The notes under the pieces are model-generated. The model had not been told where the DNA came from. It saw nothing but the letters and a program-made list of their open reading frames with translations, and ran no database searches. This document shows, piece by piece, positions 1-8,591 of a stretch of 64,000 nucleotides of DNA. Numbering within the stretch: position 1 is the stretch's first letter; each line of letters starts with the position of its first letter. The translations under genes were made by a program, and so were the position numbers. The stretch is from NCBI GenBank assembly GCA_947495295.1, contig CANLYJ010000002.1:248001-312000 (forward strand). Direction: 5' to 3'. This DNA comes from an uncultured Paracoccaceae bacterium. GTDB taxonomy: Bacteria > Pseudomonadota > Alphaproteobacteria > Rhodobacterales > Rhodobacteraceae.

Positions 1-546
1 CTTGACCTGCTCGACCCAACACCAATGGATATTGAGATCGCCGATATCGCCCATGGGCTGGCCTTTGTGGCGCGTTGGAACGGGCAAACAAAAGGTGATT
101 TTGCTTACTCCGTGGCCGAACATTCGCTGCTGGTGCTCGAGATTTTCACGCGGCTGCACCCCAAGGCGCCGGTGAAATGGCGACTGGCCGCATTGCTGCA
201 TGATGCGCCTGAATATGTCATTGGCGATATGATTAGCCCGGTGAAGGCGGCGGTCGGTCCCGGTTATGGCGCGTTGGATGACCGGTTAACGGCGGCGATC
301 CACCTGCGCTTTGGCTTACCTGCTCAGATCCCTGCGACCATTAAACGCCAGATCAAAAAGGCGGATAAGGTTTCCGCCTGGCTGGAAGCGGTGCAGATTG
401 CTGGTTTCACCAAAGCCGAGGCTGACAAATTCTTTGGTAAACATGACACAGCGCTGTGCCAAACCCTGACCATCCGCCTGCGCCCGCCAACAGAGGTGCG
501 CGATGATTTCACCCGCACCCACGCCAAACTGATGGAGACACTATGA
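1..546 (+). CDS. HD-domain phosphohydrolase, YfbR-like (5' end outside window)
   Basis: The frame is open to base 1, so the first ATG (base 25) is probably internal and at least 181 residues are visible. The HD metal-site pattern is clear: an early AEHS histidine, then LLHDAPEYVIGDM, with a later basic helix. This matches the YfbR-like nucleotidase/HD hydrolase group, which removes phosphate from (deoxy)nucleoside monophosphates in the cytoplasm; the exact substrate cannot be read from sequence. The stop overlaps the ATG of the following acetyltransferase by 4 nt (ATGA), implying translational coupling. Confidence 0.8.
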   Translation, partial: LDLLDPTPMDIEIADIAHGLAFVARWNGQTKGDFAYSVAEHSLLVLEIFTRLHPKAPVKWRLAALLHDAPEYVIGDMISPVKAAVGPGYGALDDRLTAAIHLRFGLPAQIPATIKRQIKKADKVSAWLEAVQIAGFTKAEADKFFGKHDTALCQTLTIRLRPPTEVRDDFTRTHAKLMETL

Positions 547-1034
547 TCATTCGGCCCGCAACCGGCGCTGATGCGTCCGACATGGTGGAAGTTCTGAACC
601 CGATCATCGCCGAAGGTGGCACAACGGCCCATCTGCGCCCCTTTGATGTGGATCGGATGCACAGCCACTACATCGCACGCGCCAGTGCCGTCAGCTGTAT
701 CGTGGCAGAGGATGCAGGTTGCGTGATCGGCTTCCAATCACTGAACTGGCCGCAGAATAAAGACGACCCTTTCCCCCAAGGTTGGGCAGTCATCGCCAGC
801 TTTGTTGCCCCACATGCCGCCGGTAAAGGCGTTGGTCCACAGCTTTTTGAGGCAACCAAAACTGCCGCCCGCGCGGCTGGTGTGCAGGTGATTGATGCGA
901 CCATCAGGGCCGACAACGTCCCCGGCTTGCGTTATTACAGCGGGCTGGGTTTTGTGGATTACGCCTTGCTTGAGAGCATTCCATTGGGTGATGGGACGGT
1001 CGTGGACAGAATCCGCAAACGATATAATCTGTAG
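543..1034 (+). CDS. GNAT-family N-acetyltransferase
   Basis: This 163-residue protein has one GNAT fold. The acetyl-CoA pyrophosphate loop is AAGKGVG (about residues 97-103), preceded by the beta-4 strand VIASFVAP and followed by the RADNVPGLRYYSGLGF region typical of phosphinothricin/amino-acid acetyltransferases. It would transfer an acetyl group to a small amine, but the acceptor is unknown. The start overlaps the HD hydrolase stop by 4 nt, so the two are co-transcribed. The LysR gene starts 6 nt after its stop. Confidence 0.85.
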   Translation: MIIRPATGADASDMVEVLNPIIAEGGTTAHLRPFDVDRMHSHYIARASAVSCIVAEDAGCVIGFQSLNWPQNKDDPFPQGWAVIASFVAPHAAGKGVGPQLFEATKTAARAAGVQVIDATIRADNVPGLRYYSGLGFVDYALLESIPLGDGTVVDRIRKRYNL

Positions 1035-1040
1035 CGGCTG

Positions 1041-1961
1041 ATGACCGGCAATATATTCAACCTCAAACAGCTGGAAGCGTTGATCTGGGTTGCTGATCTG
1101 GGCAGTTTTCGCAAAGCCGCGCAGCATCTGAATACCAGCCAGCCCAATATCTCGGCCCGGATTGCCGCATTGGAATCGTCGCTGGACGTCGTTTTGATGC
1201 ACCGCGATAGCGGCACCATCCGTTTGACCGATAAAGGGCAGGAGATTCTGCACGCAGCCCGGCAGGTTCTGCGCGATGCGGAACGCTTGGTCGAGATTGC
1301 AAACAGGCGTGACCTGATTGATGACAGGTTGCGATTGGGCGTCACCGAACTGGTCGCCTGCACATGGCTGCATTCCTATTTGCGGGCGATCAAGCAGACC
1401 TATCCGGGTATTGTTGTGGAACTGACCGTCGATTTGTCCCGCAACCTTGACAAGGAACTTGGCAGCGGTGCGCTGGACCTGACGATCCAGACGGCCCCTT
1501 TCGGGGTGGCAGCCAGCGGTGTTGTTGAACTTGGGGTCTTTGAATATGTCTGGGTCGGGACTGCCAATAAACTATCTGATCTGCCGGAAACGCCGGGACT
1601 GCAGCATCTGCTGCCCCTGACCATTCTGACCCATGCCCGTCACACGCAGGCCTATAACGAACTGATCCAATGGGCTGAGGCCAACAGCCTTCCAACCGCT
1701 CGCATTGTACCGTCAAACAGCATGGCGTCCTGCGTGCAGATGGTGGCTGACGGGCTGGGCATGGCGCTTTTACCGCGTGCGCTGGTTGACCGCGAACTGG
1801 CGGCGGGTGATCTGAAAATCGCTCCGGTCGATTGGCATCCTTCACCTCTGCGTTTTGCGGCACGGTATCAGGCGGAACGCGTGGCGCGCTACGTGCCCGA
1901 ATTGGCCGATCTGGCGCAGAATGTGGTCACTGCCTATCGTCAATCAAGTGATACCAAATAG
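1041..1961 (+). CDS. LysR-family transcriptional regulator
   Basis: The protein has 306 residues, normal for the family. The N-terminal winged helix contains FRKAAQHLNTSQPNISARI (about residues 23-41), the LysR helix-turn-helix. The C-terminal co-inducer domain runs from about residue 90 and includes the late GLGMALLPRALV motif. It lies upstream of the hydantoinase operon on the same strand, whereas LysR genes are more often divergent from their targets. It is the likely regulator of that operon, because an AT-rich 83-bp spacer with repeated TATCGAA follows it. The inducer is unknown. Confidence 0.85.
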   Translation: MTGNIFNLKQLEALIWVADLGSFRKAAQHLNTSQPNISARIAALESSLDVVLMHRDSGTIRLTDKGQEILHAARQVLRDAERLVEIANRRDLIDDRLRLGVTELVACTWLHSYLRAIKQTYPGIVVELTVDLSRNLDKELGSGALDLTIQTAPFGVAASGVVELGVFEYVWVGTANKLSDLPETPGLQHLLPLTILTHARHTQAYNELIQWAEANSLPTARIVPSNSMASCVQMVADGLGMALLPRALVDRELAAGDLKIAPVDWHPSPLRFAARYQAERVARYVPELADLAQNVVTAYRQSSDTK

Positions 1962-1971
1962 CGATCACATA

Positions 1972-2001
1972 TATCGAAAACAATTATTTGCAGCTATCGA
2001 A
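1972..2001 (+). promoter_or_regulatory. Candidate promoter/operator region upstream of hyuA
   Basis: The LysR-hyuA spacer is distinctly AT-rich compared with the flanking coding DNA. It carries two direct TATCGAA copies, at 1972-1978 and 1995-2001, 23 bp apart (about two helical turns), and a third TATCG lies at 1935 inside the end of the LysR gene. The bases between them (AACAATTATTT) could include promoter elements. Binding by the upstream LysR protein is an inference from position only. Confidence 0.35.
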
Positions 2002-2044
2002 CTAAAACGCCAAACTCTGCCCATCTTTCCTTCAGGTGGGCCAC

Positions 2045-4129
2045 ATGAAATCTCAATCAGTCAGACTTGGCGTTGATATCGGCGGGACTTTCACCGATGT
2101 AGTGCTCGAAACGGACGGTGCGTCGTTTTCGACCAAGGTGCTGACGACCTATGGCGCGCCAGAAGACGCGATCATCGACGGGATGCACCAGGTCTGCGCC
2201 GATGCCGGGATCACGCCTGCCCAGATTGGCCAGATCATTCACGGCACCACACTTGCCACAAATGCGTTGATCGAACGGCGCGGGGCCAAAACTGCCCTGA
2301 TCACCACGCAAGGTTTTCGCGATGTTATCGAAATGCGCACCGAAAGCCGGTTTGAACAATATGACCTGAACCTTAATCTGCCCGAACCGCTACTGCCCCG
2401 GCAAATGCGCTATACCGTCCGGGAACGTATGGATGCCAAGGGCAATGTGCTGATCCCGCTGGACCGGGCAGAGGTTGAAGCAGTGGTCGATCGGATCGCC
2501 ACCGCCGGTTACACAAGTGTCGCCGTGGGCCTGATCCATTCCTATCTGAACGATGCGCATGAGGCGATGATCGGTGATGTACTGGCCGAAAAGCTGCCCG
2601 ATGTCATGGTGTCGCTGTCATCTGAAGTGTCCCCGCAGATGCGCGAATATGAACGGTTTAATACCGTTGTGGCGAACGCCTATATCAAGCCGCTGATGAA
2701 ATCCTATCTCGGGCGGTTGCAAGGGCGGTTGCGGGACGAAGGGGTCGCTTGCAATATATTCCTGATGCATTCCGGTGGCGGGATCATTTCCATCGAAAGT
2801 GCGGCGGAATTTCCGGTGCGGCTGGTCGAATCCGGGCCTGCCGGGGGCGCGGTTTTTGCGGCCAATATCGCTGCACGCTATGGGCTGGATAAGGTCTTGT
2901 CGTTCGATATGGGTGGGACGACTGCCAAGATCTGCCTGATCAAGAAACAGACACCGAAAACATCTCGCGTCTTCGAGGTCGCCCGCACCTATCGGTTCAA
3001 GAAAGGGTCGGGCATGCCGATTTCGATCCCGGTGATCGACATGGTGGAAATCGGGGCGGGCGGCGGCTCATTGGCCCATGTGGATGCGATGCGCCAAATC
3101 CGGGTCGGGCCGGAAAGTGCGGGGTCGGAACCGGGCCCCGCCTGTTACGGGCGTGGCGGTGATAAGCCTGCTGTCACAGATGCGGATCTGGTGCTGGGCA
3201 AGCTTGATCCCGCCAATTTTGCGGGCGGTTCGATCACGCTGGACACACACAATTCCGAAGCCGCCCTTGCCAGTGTGCTGGGTGACCCGCTGAAGATGGA
3301 CGTGGCCACATCGGCTTTTGGATTGGCCGAGGTGGTGGATGAAAACATGGCCAATGCCGCCCGGGTCCATGCGGTCGAAAATGGCGAGGATCTGTCGGAC
3401 TACACCATGATCGCCTTTGGCGGGGCAGCCCCGCTCCATGCCGGGCGGTTGTGTGAAAAGCTGGGGGTTGATCGGCTCTTGGTCCCGCCGGGGGCCGGTG
3501 TTGGATCAGCCATCGGATTCCTGCGTGCCCCGTTTAGTTTTGAGGCGAACAGGTCCGTTTATATGAAACTGTCGGATTTTGATGCGGATGCGATCAAAAC
3601 GCTGCTGACCGATCTACAACAAGAGGCGACGGGCTTTGTCCGCACTTGCGACGCGGAAAGCCCGATCCTGTCCGAATTCAAGGTCTATATGCGCTATACC
3701 GGGCAAGGCTGGGAAATCCCGATCAGCCTGACCGAGGACCAAGCCATGCAGCCTGACGCAACCACGTTTCAGGCGCGGTTCGAGGAAGATTACACGAAGC
3801 TGTTCGGCAGGCCTGTCGCGGGCATGGACATTGAAATCACCGTCTGGGCCGTCAACGCGACCACGCCCCCGGAACAGGTTGAGACGGTGGCACAGGTCGA
3901 GGTCCCGGGTCAGGCCCGGGACGGTGCCGGCCGCACACGGGACCTGTTTGACCCGGCGAAGGCCGGTTATGTCAGCGCGGCCATCCACCAGCGCGACCAG
4001 ATGCAAACCGGTGATCTTGCCACCGGCCCGGCGATCATCACCGAAGATGAAACAACCATCATCGTCCCCAGCAGCCGCAATGCCATGCGCCAATCCGACG
4101 GATGCATTGATGTGAAAGCGAAAAGGTAA
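2045..4129 (+). CDS. hyuA: Hydantoinase/oxoprolinase subunit A (N-methylhydantoinase A family)
   Basis: The protein has 694 residues from the ATG at 2045; AGGTGGG sits 4 nt upstream. An in-frame GTG at 2036 is possible but would overlap this Shine-Dalgarno. The N-terminal LGVDIGGTFTDVVLE is the ASKHA nucleotide-binding loop, with a second phosphate loop SFDMGGTTAKICL near residue 285 and SGPAGGAVFAANIA before it. Family members form an ATP-dependent HyuA-HyuB complex that opens 5-oxoproline, hydantoin or carboxylated rings. HyuB follows after 3 nt. The substrate is unproven; amine oxidase and uronate dehydrogenase neighbours suggest a cyclic amide or creatinine-like compound. Confidence 0.88.
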   Translation: MKSQSVRLGVDIGGTFTDVVLETDGASFSTKVLTTYGAPEDAIIDGMHQVCADAGITPAQIGQIIHGTTLATNALIERRGAKTALITTQGFRDVIEMRTESRFEQYDLNLNLPEPLLPRQMRYTVRERMDAKGNVLIPLDRAEVEAVVDRIATAGYTSVAVGLIHSYLNDAHEAMIGDVLAEKLPDVMVSLSSEVSPQMREYERFNTVVANAYIKPLMKSYLGRLQGRLRDEGVACNIFLMHSGGGIISIESAAEFPVRLVESGPAGGAVFAANIAARYGLDKVLSFDMGGTTAKICLIKKQTPKTSRVFEVARTYRFKKGSGMPISIPVIDMVEIGAGGGSLAHVDAMRQIRVGPESAGSEPGPACYGRGGDKPAVTDADLVLGKLDPANFAGGSITLDTHNSEAALASVLGDPLKMDVATSAFGLAEVVDENMANAARVHAVENGEDLSDYTMIAFGGAAPLHAGRLCEKLGVDRLLVPPGAGVGSAIGFLRAPFSFEANRSVYMKLSDFDADAIKTLLTDLQQEATGFVRTCDAESPILSEFKVYMRYTGQGWEIPISLTEDQAMQPDATTFQARFEEDYTKLFGRPVAGMDIEITVWAVNATTPPEQVETVAQVEVPGQARDGAGRTRDLFDPAKAGYVSAAIHQRDQMQTGDLATGPAIITEDETTIIVPSSRNAMRQSDGCIDVKAKR

Positions 4130-4132
4130 GCC

Positions 4133-5827
4133 ATGACCACCCAGTCCAATGTATCCTATCAGGTCATGTGGAACCGGCTTATTTCAGTCGTTGAGGAACA
4201 GGCGCAAGCGCTGGTCCGCACGGCCTTTTCCACCTCAGTCCGCGAGGCGGGCGATCTGTCTGCCGGGGTCTATGATGTCAAAGGCCAGATGCTGGCGCAG
4301 GCGGTCACCGGCACGCCCGGCCATGTGAATGCAATGGCCGACGCAGTGGCGCATTTTATCCGGCGGATCGGGCGGCAGAACATCTTTGAAGGGGACGTTT
4401 ACATCACCAATGACCCTTGGGAAGGCACCGGCCATCTGCATGACATCACCATGGTCACCCCATCCTTCAAGAACGGCGCGCTGGTCGGTTTCTTTGCCTG
4501 CACCGCCCATGTCGTGGATATTGGCGGGCGCGGTTTTGGCGCAGATGCGGCGAGCGTTTATGAAGAAGGCCTCTATCTGCCGATCATGAAATTTGCGCTG
4601 CGGGGGGAGGTCGACCAAACCCTGATCCAGATCGTGCGCGGCAATGTCCGTGAACCTGACCAGCTGATCGGTGACATGTATGCGCTGGCCACATGCAACG
4701 AAATCGGACACCGCCGGCTGATCGACATGATGGATGAATTCGGGTTGGATGATCTGGAGGGGATCGCGGGTTTCATCCTCGACAATTCGCGCCGGGCCAC
4801 GCTGGAGCGGATCAACGCCCTGCCAAAGGCCGAAGCAAGCGGCGAAATGACGGTGGATGGGTTCGATACACCCATCACACTGCGGGTCAAACTCTCGGTG
4901 CAGGATGACCGCATCATCACCGATTTTGCGGGCACGTCTGGCGTGGATAAGAAAGGGATCAACTGCCCGCTTGTCTATGCCAAAGCCTATGCCTGCTACG
5001 CATTGAAAGTCGCGATTGCCCCGGAAATCCCCAACAACGCCGCCTCGCTTGCCCCGTTTGAGGTGACGGCACCAGAAAACACGATCGTCAACGCACCACA
5101 TCCGGCCCCCGTGGCGCTGCGCCACGTCATCGGGCATTTGATCCCCGATACGGTCTATGATGCGTTCGACAAGATGTTGCCCGGCATCGTACCTGCGGAA
5201 GGGGCCGGATGCCTGTGCAATTTTCAGGTCTCACTGCGGCCTGCGCCAGGGCATCAGGGCGTGCGATCCGAGGTATTGACCTTCAACTCCGGCGGCTCTG
5301 GCGCACGGCCCGCCCATGACGGGCTGAACGCGACCGCCTTTCCGTCCGGGGTCATGACAATGCCGATTGAAGCCACCGAACAGGTTGGTCCGGTGATCAT
5401 CTGGCGCAAGGAGCTACGGCCAGATTCGGGTGGGGCCGGGCAGCAGCGCGGGGGCCTTGGGCAGTATATGGAAGTTGGGGCAACTGACGGTTACGAATTT
5501 GACTTTCAGGCGATGTTCGACCGGGTCGATCATCCCGCCCGCGGGCGGCGCGGCGGCGGACTGGGCGCGCCCACGACGATTGCGCAGGATGACGGCACGG
5601 CGATGCGGGGCAAAGGCAAGCAATTCGTGCCTATGGGACGGAAAGTCATGCTCGGCTTTCCCGGTGGCGCGGGCTATGGCGATCCGGGCACGCGCGACCC
5701 GGCATCGGTCAAACGCGATCTGGCGCGAGGCTATATCACGGCGCAGACAGCCGCCGCCGATTATGGCATGACCGCTCAAGATATTGCGGCCGTGCAGGCC
5801 GCCGTAGAAGCGGGGGAGGATATTTGA
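4133..5827 (+). CDS. hyuB: Hydantoinase/oxoprolinase subunit B (N-methylhydantoinase B family)
   Basis: At 564 residues it matches the stand-alone B subunit. Recognisable family blocks are the N-terminal region around FSTSVREAGDLSAGVYD, the metal-site segment NDPWEGTGHLHDI (about residues 99-111), HRRLIDMMDEFG, and the glycine-rich C-terminal GYGDPGTRDP. It pairs with HyuA for ATP-driven lactam hydrolysis. The stop overlaps the next ATG by one base (TGATG), and a GGGGGAGG Shine-Dalgarno lies inside its 3' end, so the downstream oxidoreductase is translationally coupled. Confidence 0.88.
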   Translation: MTTQSNVSYQVMWNRLISVVEEQAQALVRTAFSTSVREAGDLSAGVYDVKGQMLAQAVTGTPGHVNAMADAVAHFIRRIGRQNIFEGDVYITNDPWEGTGHLHDITMVTPSFKNGALVGFFACTAHVVDIGGRGFGADAASVYEEGLYLPIMKFALRGEVDQTLIQIVRGNVREPDQLIGDMYALATCNEIGHRRLIDMMDEFGLDDLEGIAGFILDNSRRATLERINALPKAEASGEMTVDGFDTPITLRVKLSVQDDRIITDFAGTSGVDKKGINCPLVYAKAYACYALKVAIAPEIPNNAASLAPFEVTAPENTIVNAPHPAPVALRHVIGHLIPDTVYDAFDKMLPGIVPAEGAGCLCNFQVSLRPAPGHQGVRSEVLTFNSGGSGARPAHDGLNATAFPSGVMTMPIEATEQVGPVIIWRKELRPDSGGAGQQRGGLGQYMEVGATDGYEFDFQAMFDRVDHPARGRRGGGLGAPTTIAQDDGTAMRGKGKQFVPMGRKVMLGFPGGAGYGDPGTRDPASVKRDLARGYITAQTAAADYGMTAQDIAAVQAAVEAGEDI

Positions 5828-7038
5828 TGAACACACAAACACCGACCCATGACAGCTATGACGTGATCATCGTCGGCGGCGGGATCATGGGGGCGTCCAC
5901 CGCGTGGTTCCTGACCGATAACCCCGATTTTGATGGGCGGGTGCTGGTTGTGGAACGGGACCCGACTTACGAATTCGCCTCAACTACCCACACCAATAGC
6001 TGCATGCGGCAGCAGTTTTCCGAAGAACTGAACGTGCGGATTTCGCAATTCGCGGCTGATTTCGTGAAAAATCTGCGCCACTATATGGGCGGGGATGACC
6101 GAGTGCCGGAGTTGGCGATCCGGTCTTTTGGTTACATGTATCTCGCTGATACGGACAGTTTCGCCAATGTCTTGCGCGAAAACATCAAGGTGCAGCACGC
6201 CGCTGGGGCCGCGACCGAGTTGATGACCCCGGATCAGATCAAGATGGCCTATCCGTTCTATAGTGTCGACGATATCGTGCTGGGGTCGATCAACCGGGTT
6301 GACGAAGGATACTGGGACGGTGGCGCGGTCTTTGATTGGTGGCGGCGGCAATCGCGTGAGCGTGGGGTGGAATACCTGAGTAACGAAGTCATCGCGATGA
6401 ACCGCAATGCGGCGGGCACAAAAGTGGAAAGCGTGATCTTGCAATCAGGCGAGGTTGTGCCCTGCGGGCAGGTGGTCAACGCCTCTGGCCCCCGTGCGGT
6501 TCTGACATCCCGCATGGCGGGGATTGAGATCCCGGTAGAGCCGCGCAAGCGGTATTCCTGGGTGTTCTCTGCGGAAAAACCACTGGATCGTGATCTGCCG
6601 CTGACCATTGATCCGTCGGGCGTTCATGTACGCGAAAATGGTGGTGGGACCTATCAGGCGGGCGGGCATCCCGACATTGATCCGGCGGCAGATTACGATG
6701 ATTTCGCCATGGATCACGGGCTTTGGGAAAATCACATCTGGCCGGTGCTGGCCACGCGCATTCCCCAGTTTGATGCGATCAAGGTGCAGTCCGAGTGGGT
6801 TGGGCATTACGCCTATAACACATTCGATCACAACGCGATCATGGGACCCCACGTTGATGTGGAAAATTTCTTTTTTCTCAATGGGTTCTCGGGTCATGGG
6901 CTACAGCAATCCCCCGCCATGGGACGCGGCACAGCCGAGATGCTGACCTATGGCGCGTATCGCAGCCTGGACATGCGCCGGTTCCATTTTGACCGGATCA
7001 TAGAGAACCGGCAGATCATCGAAAAAGCTGTGATCTGA
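5827..7038 (+). CDS. FAD-dependent amine oxidoreductase (DAO family, sarcosine-oxidase-like)
   Basis: The protein has 403 residues from the ATG at 5827; a TTG one codon earlier is also possible. The dinucleotide-binding Rossmann motif VIIVGGGIMGASTAWF is near residue 16, and the DAO C-terminal GFSGHGLQQSPAMGRGTAE binds the FAD ribityl/adenine part. Such enzymes oxidise secondary amines or N-methyl amino acids with loss of an aldehyde or methyl group. Coupling to HyuAB suggests that a ring-opened N-methylated amino acid is the substrate, which is inference. No covalent-flavin cysteine assignment was attempted. Confidence 0.82.
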   Translation: MNTQTPTHDSYDVIIVGGGIMGASTAWFLTDNPDFDGRVLVVERDPTYEFASTTHTNSCMRQQFSEELNVRISQFAADFVKNLRHYMGGDDRVPELAIRSFGYMYLADTDSFANVLRENIKVQHAAGAATELMTPDQIKMAYPFYSVDDIVLGSINRVDEGYWDGGAVFDWWRRQSRERGVEYLSNEVIAMNRNAAGTKVESVILQSGEVVPCGQVVNASGPRAVLTSRMAGIEIPVEPRKRYSWVFSAEKPLDRDLPLTIDPSGVHVRENGGGTYQAGGHPDIDPAADYDDFAMDHGLWENHIWPVLATRIPQFDAIKVQSEWVGHYAYNTFDHNAIMGPHVDVENFFFLNGFSGHGLQQSPAMGRGTAEMLTYGAYRSLDMRRFHFDRIIENRQIIEKAVI

Positions 7039-7104
7039 TGGGCAAACGCGACATCACCATACAATTTCTGACGCGCTGCAAAAGGCAGCAAAGGGAGACA
7101 TGAC

Positions 7105-7941
7105 ATGAAAAAAATCGTCCTCACAGGTGCCGCTGGCCGACTAGGATCTTATCTGCGCGAGCCGCTTTCGAAGATGTGTGATGAACTGGTTTCAACAGAT
7201 ATCGCGGATGACATCGGCACGCTTTACCCCGGCGAAACCTATGCAAAGGCTGATCTGGCCAGCATGGAACAGATGGCGGGTGTCATCCAAGGTGCTGAAA
7301 TGGTTCTGCATTTTGGCGCCATTGTTGACGAGGCGCCATTTGAGGAATTGCTGGGGCCGAATTACATTGGGTCCTATAATGTCTGGGAAGCGGCCTATAA
7401 AACAGGGGCGCGGCGAGTGGTTTATGCAAGCTCGATCCACGCCGTTGGCATGTATCCAAAAAATGAATGTATCGATACCGAAGTGCCGCATAGGCCAGAT
7501 ACTTTCTATGGCCTTGCCAAGTGTTTCACCGAAGATCTGGGGCGCATGTATTGGGAAAAACGTGGGCTGGAATCAGTGCATCTGCGCATTTTGTCCTGTG
7601 CCCAGGTCAATAACGCCCGCGCGCTTGGATCTTACTTGTCTTACAATGACTTGATCCAGTTGGTGCAGCGGGCCGTGGACACGCCTGTCACCGGTTTTTC
7701 GGTGGTGTATGGGGTGTCGAACAATGACCGTTCGCCGGTAGATAACAGCAAGGCCCGTTTCCTTGGATATCGTCCGCGGGACAACGCCGAAGAATTTGCG
7801 GAAAAAGTGCTGGCCGAGACCGATCCTTTGGATCCGCAAGACCCCGGTCATATGTGCCATGGCGGACCGTTCGCATCGGTTGATCTGGGCAATAGCGGGT
7901 TGGCAGGAATGAACGTCGTGGATGACCGCAAGAAGATCTGA
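7105..7941 (+). CDS. udh: NAD-dependent short-chain reductase, uronate-dehydrogenase-like
   Basis: The 278-residue protein begins with KIVLTGAAGRLGSYL (Rossmann loop TGAAGRLG). It has the catalytic serine region YASSIHAVGMYP and the YGLAK motif (YxxxK). The order of motifs, the SSxHxxGxYP signature and the size resemble bacterial uronate dehydrogenase, which oxidises glucuronate or galacturonate to the aldarolactone; a general sugar epimerase/reductase is the alternative. An AAGGGAGA ribosome-binding site precedes the ATG. It is 66 nt downstream of the oxidoreductase and probably ends the operon. Confidence 0.65.
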   Translation: MKKIVLTGAAGRLGSYLREPLSKMCDELVSTDIADDIGTLYPGETYAKADLASMEQMAGVIQGAEMVLHFGAIVDEAPFEELLGPNYIGSYNVWEAAYKTGARRVVYASSIHAVGMYPKNECIDTEVPHRPDTFYGLAKCFTEDLGRMYWEKRGLESVHLRILSCAQVNNARALGSYLSYNDLIQLVQRAVDTPVTGFSVVYGVSNNDRSPVDNSKARFLGYRPRDNAEEFAEKVLAETDPLDPQDPGHMCHGGPFASVDLGNSGLAGMNVVDDRKKI

Positions 7942-7949
7942 AAAACACT

Positions 7950-7987
7950 GTCGGCAAAGCGTCGGCAAAACGTCGGCAAAGCGTCGG
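7950..7987 (+). repeat. Four tandem GTCGG repeats, exact 11-bp period
   Basis: GTCGG starts at 7950, 7961, 7972 and 7983; units one to three continue as GTCGGCAAAGC, GTCGGCAAAAC and GTCGGCAAAGC, and the last reads GTCGGACAG. An array of the same geometry lies on the minus strand at 56943-56980. A TAACGTAGC, also shared with the second site as TAACATAGC, lies at 8032-8040. The period suits a DNA-binding protein stacking on one face of the helix. The bound factor is unknown. Confidence 0.7.
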
Positions 7988-8295
7988 ACAGTTCCTGGCC
8001 ATGCGTTGACCGCGTGTTTACGACTTCAGGCTAACGTAGCCCGTGCGTCCGAGGGCGTTTTTCGGGCAAATGCCGGATCAGATCAGGAGCTGGGCAGATA
8101 ATTATTGTCTATTATTGGCTACAGATGCGCAACAATCTGCCGCTTTTGATTGGAATGGTCTATGGGCGTAGAAATTAACACTCTGTTTATGTTTCGGTGA
8201 ATATAGTGATTCTAGTAGAGGTATGGTGTCTTGCGGGTAACACAACCAACGCGTGACTGTACCAAGGGCTGGATTCGACTCGGAAATACTGGGAA

Positions 8296-8553
8296 ATGAA
8301 CTGGATGCAGTCGCAAGAATTCATGAACGCCAATGCTGAAGATGTCAGCACGCCGGGAAAGCCGGTCTTGTTTTACGCGCTGCTTTGCGGTGTCATTAGC
8401 GGCACCGCTTCCAATGTTACCGCATTGCTGCTTGGCTATTCATTCTGGATTGGTCTGTTGTGTCACAGCCTTGTGGGCATGCTGGGCATGCTTCTTGTGA
8501 TCGCAGCGTATTTGGTGCGCGGCGAAAAAGTCGGGGATGACAGCGCATCATAG
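8296..8553 (+). CDS. Small hypothetical membrane protein
   Basis: This 85-residue ORF starts ATG at 8296, with an alternative ATG at 8305, and no strong Shine-Dalgarno is seen. Residues about 23-74 are almost entirely hydrophobic and form two likely membrane helices (VLFYALLCGVISGTA and LLCHSLVGMLGMLLVIAAYLV), with a short charged tail. No family is recognised. It is the only ORF downstream of the 7950 repeat array and lies convergent to the TPR lipoprotein gene. The roughly 350 bp before it hold only the array and promoter-like AT-rich sequence. Confidence 0.5.
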   Translation: MNWMQSQEFMNANAEDVSTPGKPVLFYALLCGVISGTASNVTALLLGYSFWIGLLCHSLVGMLGMLLVIAAYLVRGEKVGDDSAS

Positions 8554-8591
8554 CGTTGATCAGCACATTGCGCGACTGACCGGCCGCTTTG

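Noticed and set aside
4235-5137. 300-codon minus-strand ORF
   Set aside because: Lies antisense inside hyuB and has no recognisable domain.
7950-7987. CRISPR array or plasmid iterons
   Set aside because: Repeat units of 11 bp have no spacers, and only four copies exist; no cas or replication gene is near.
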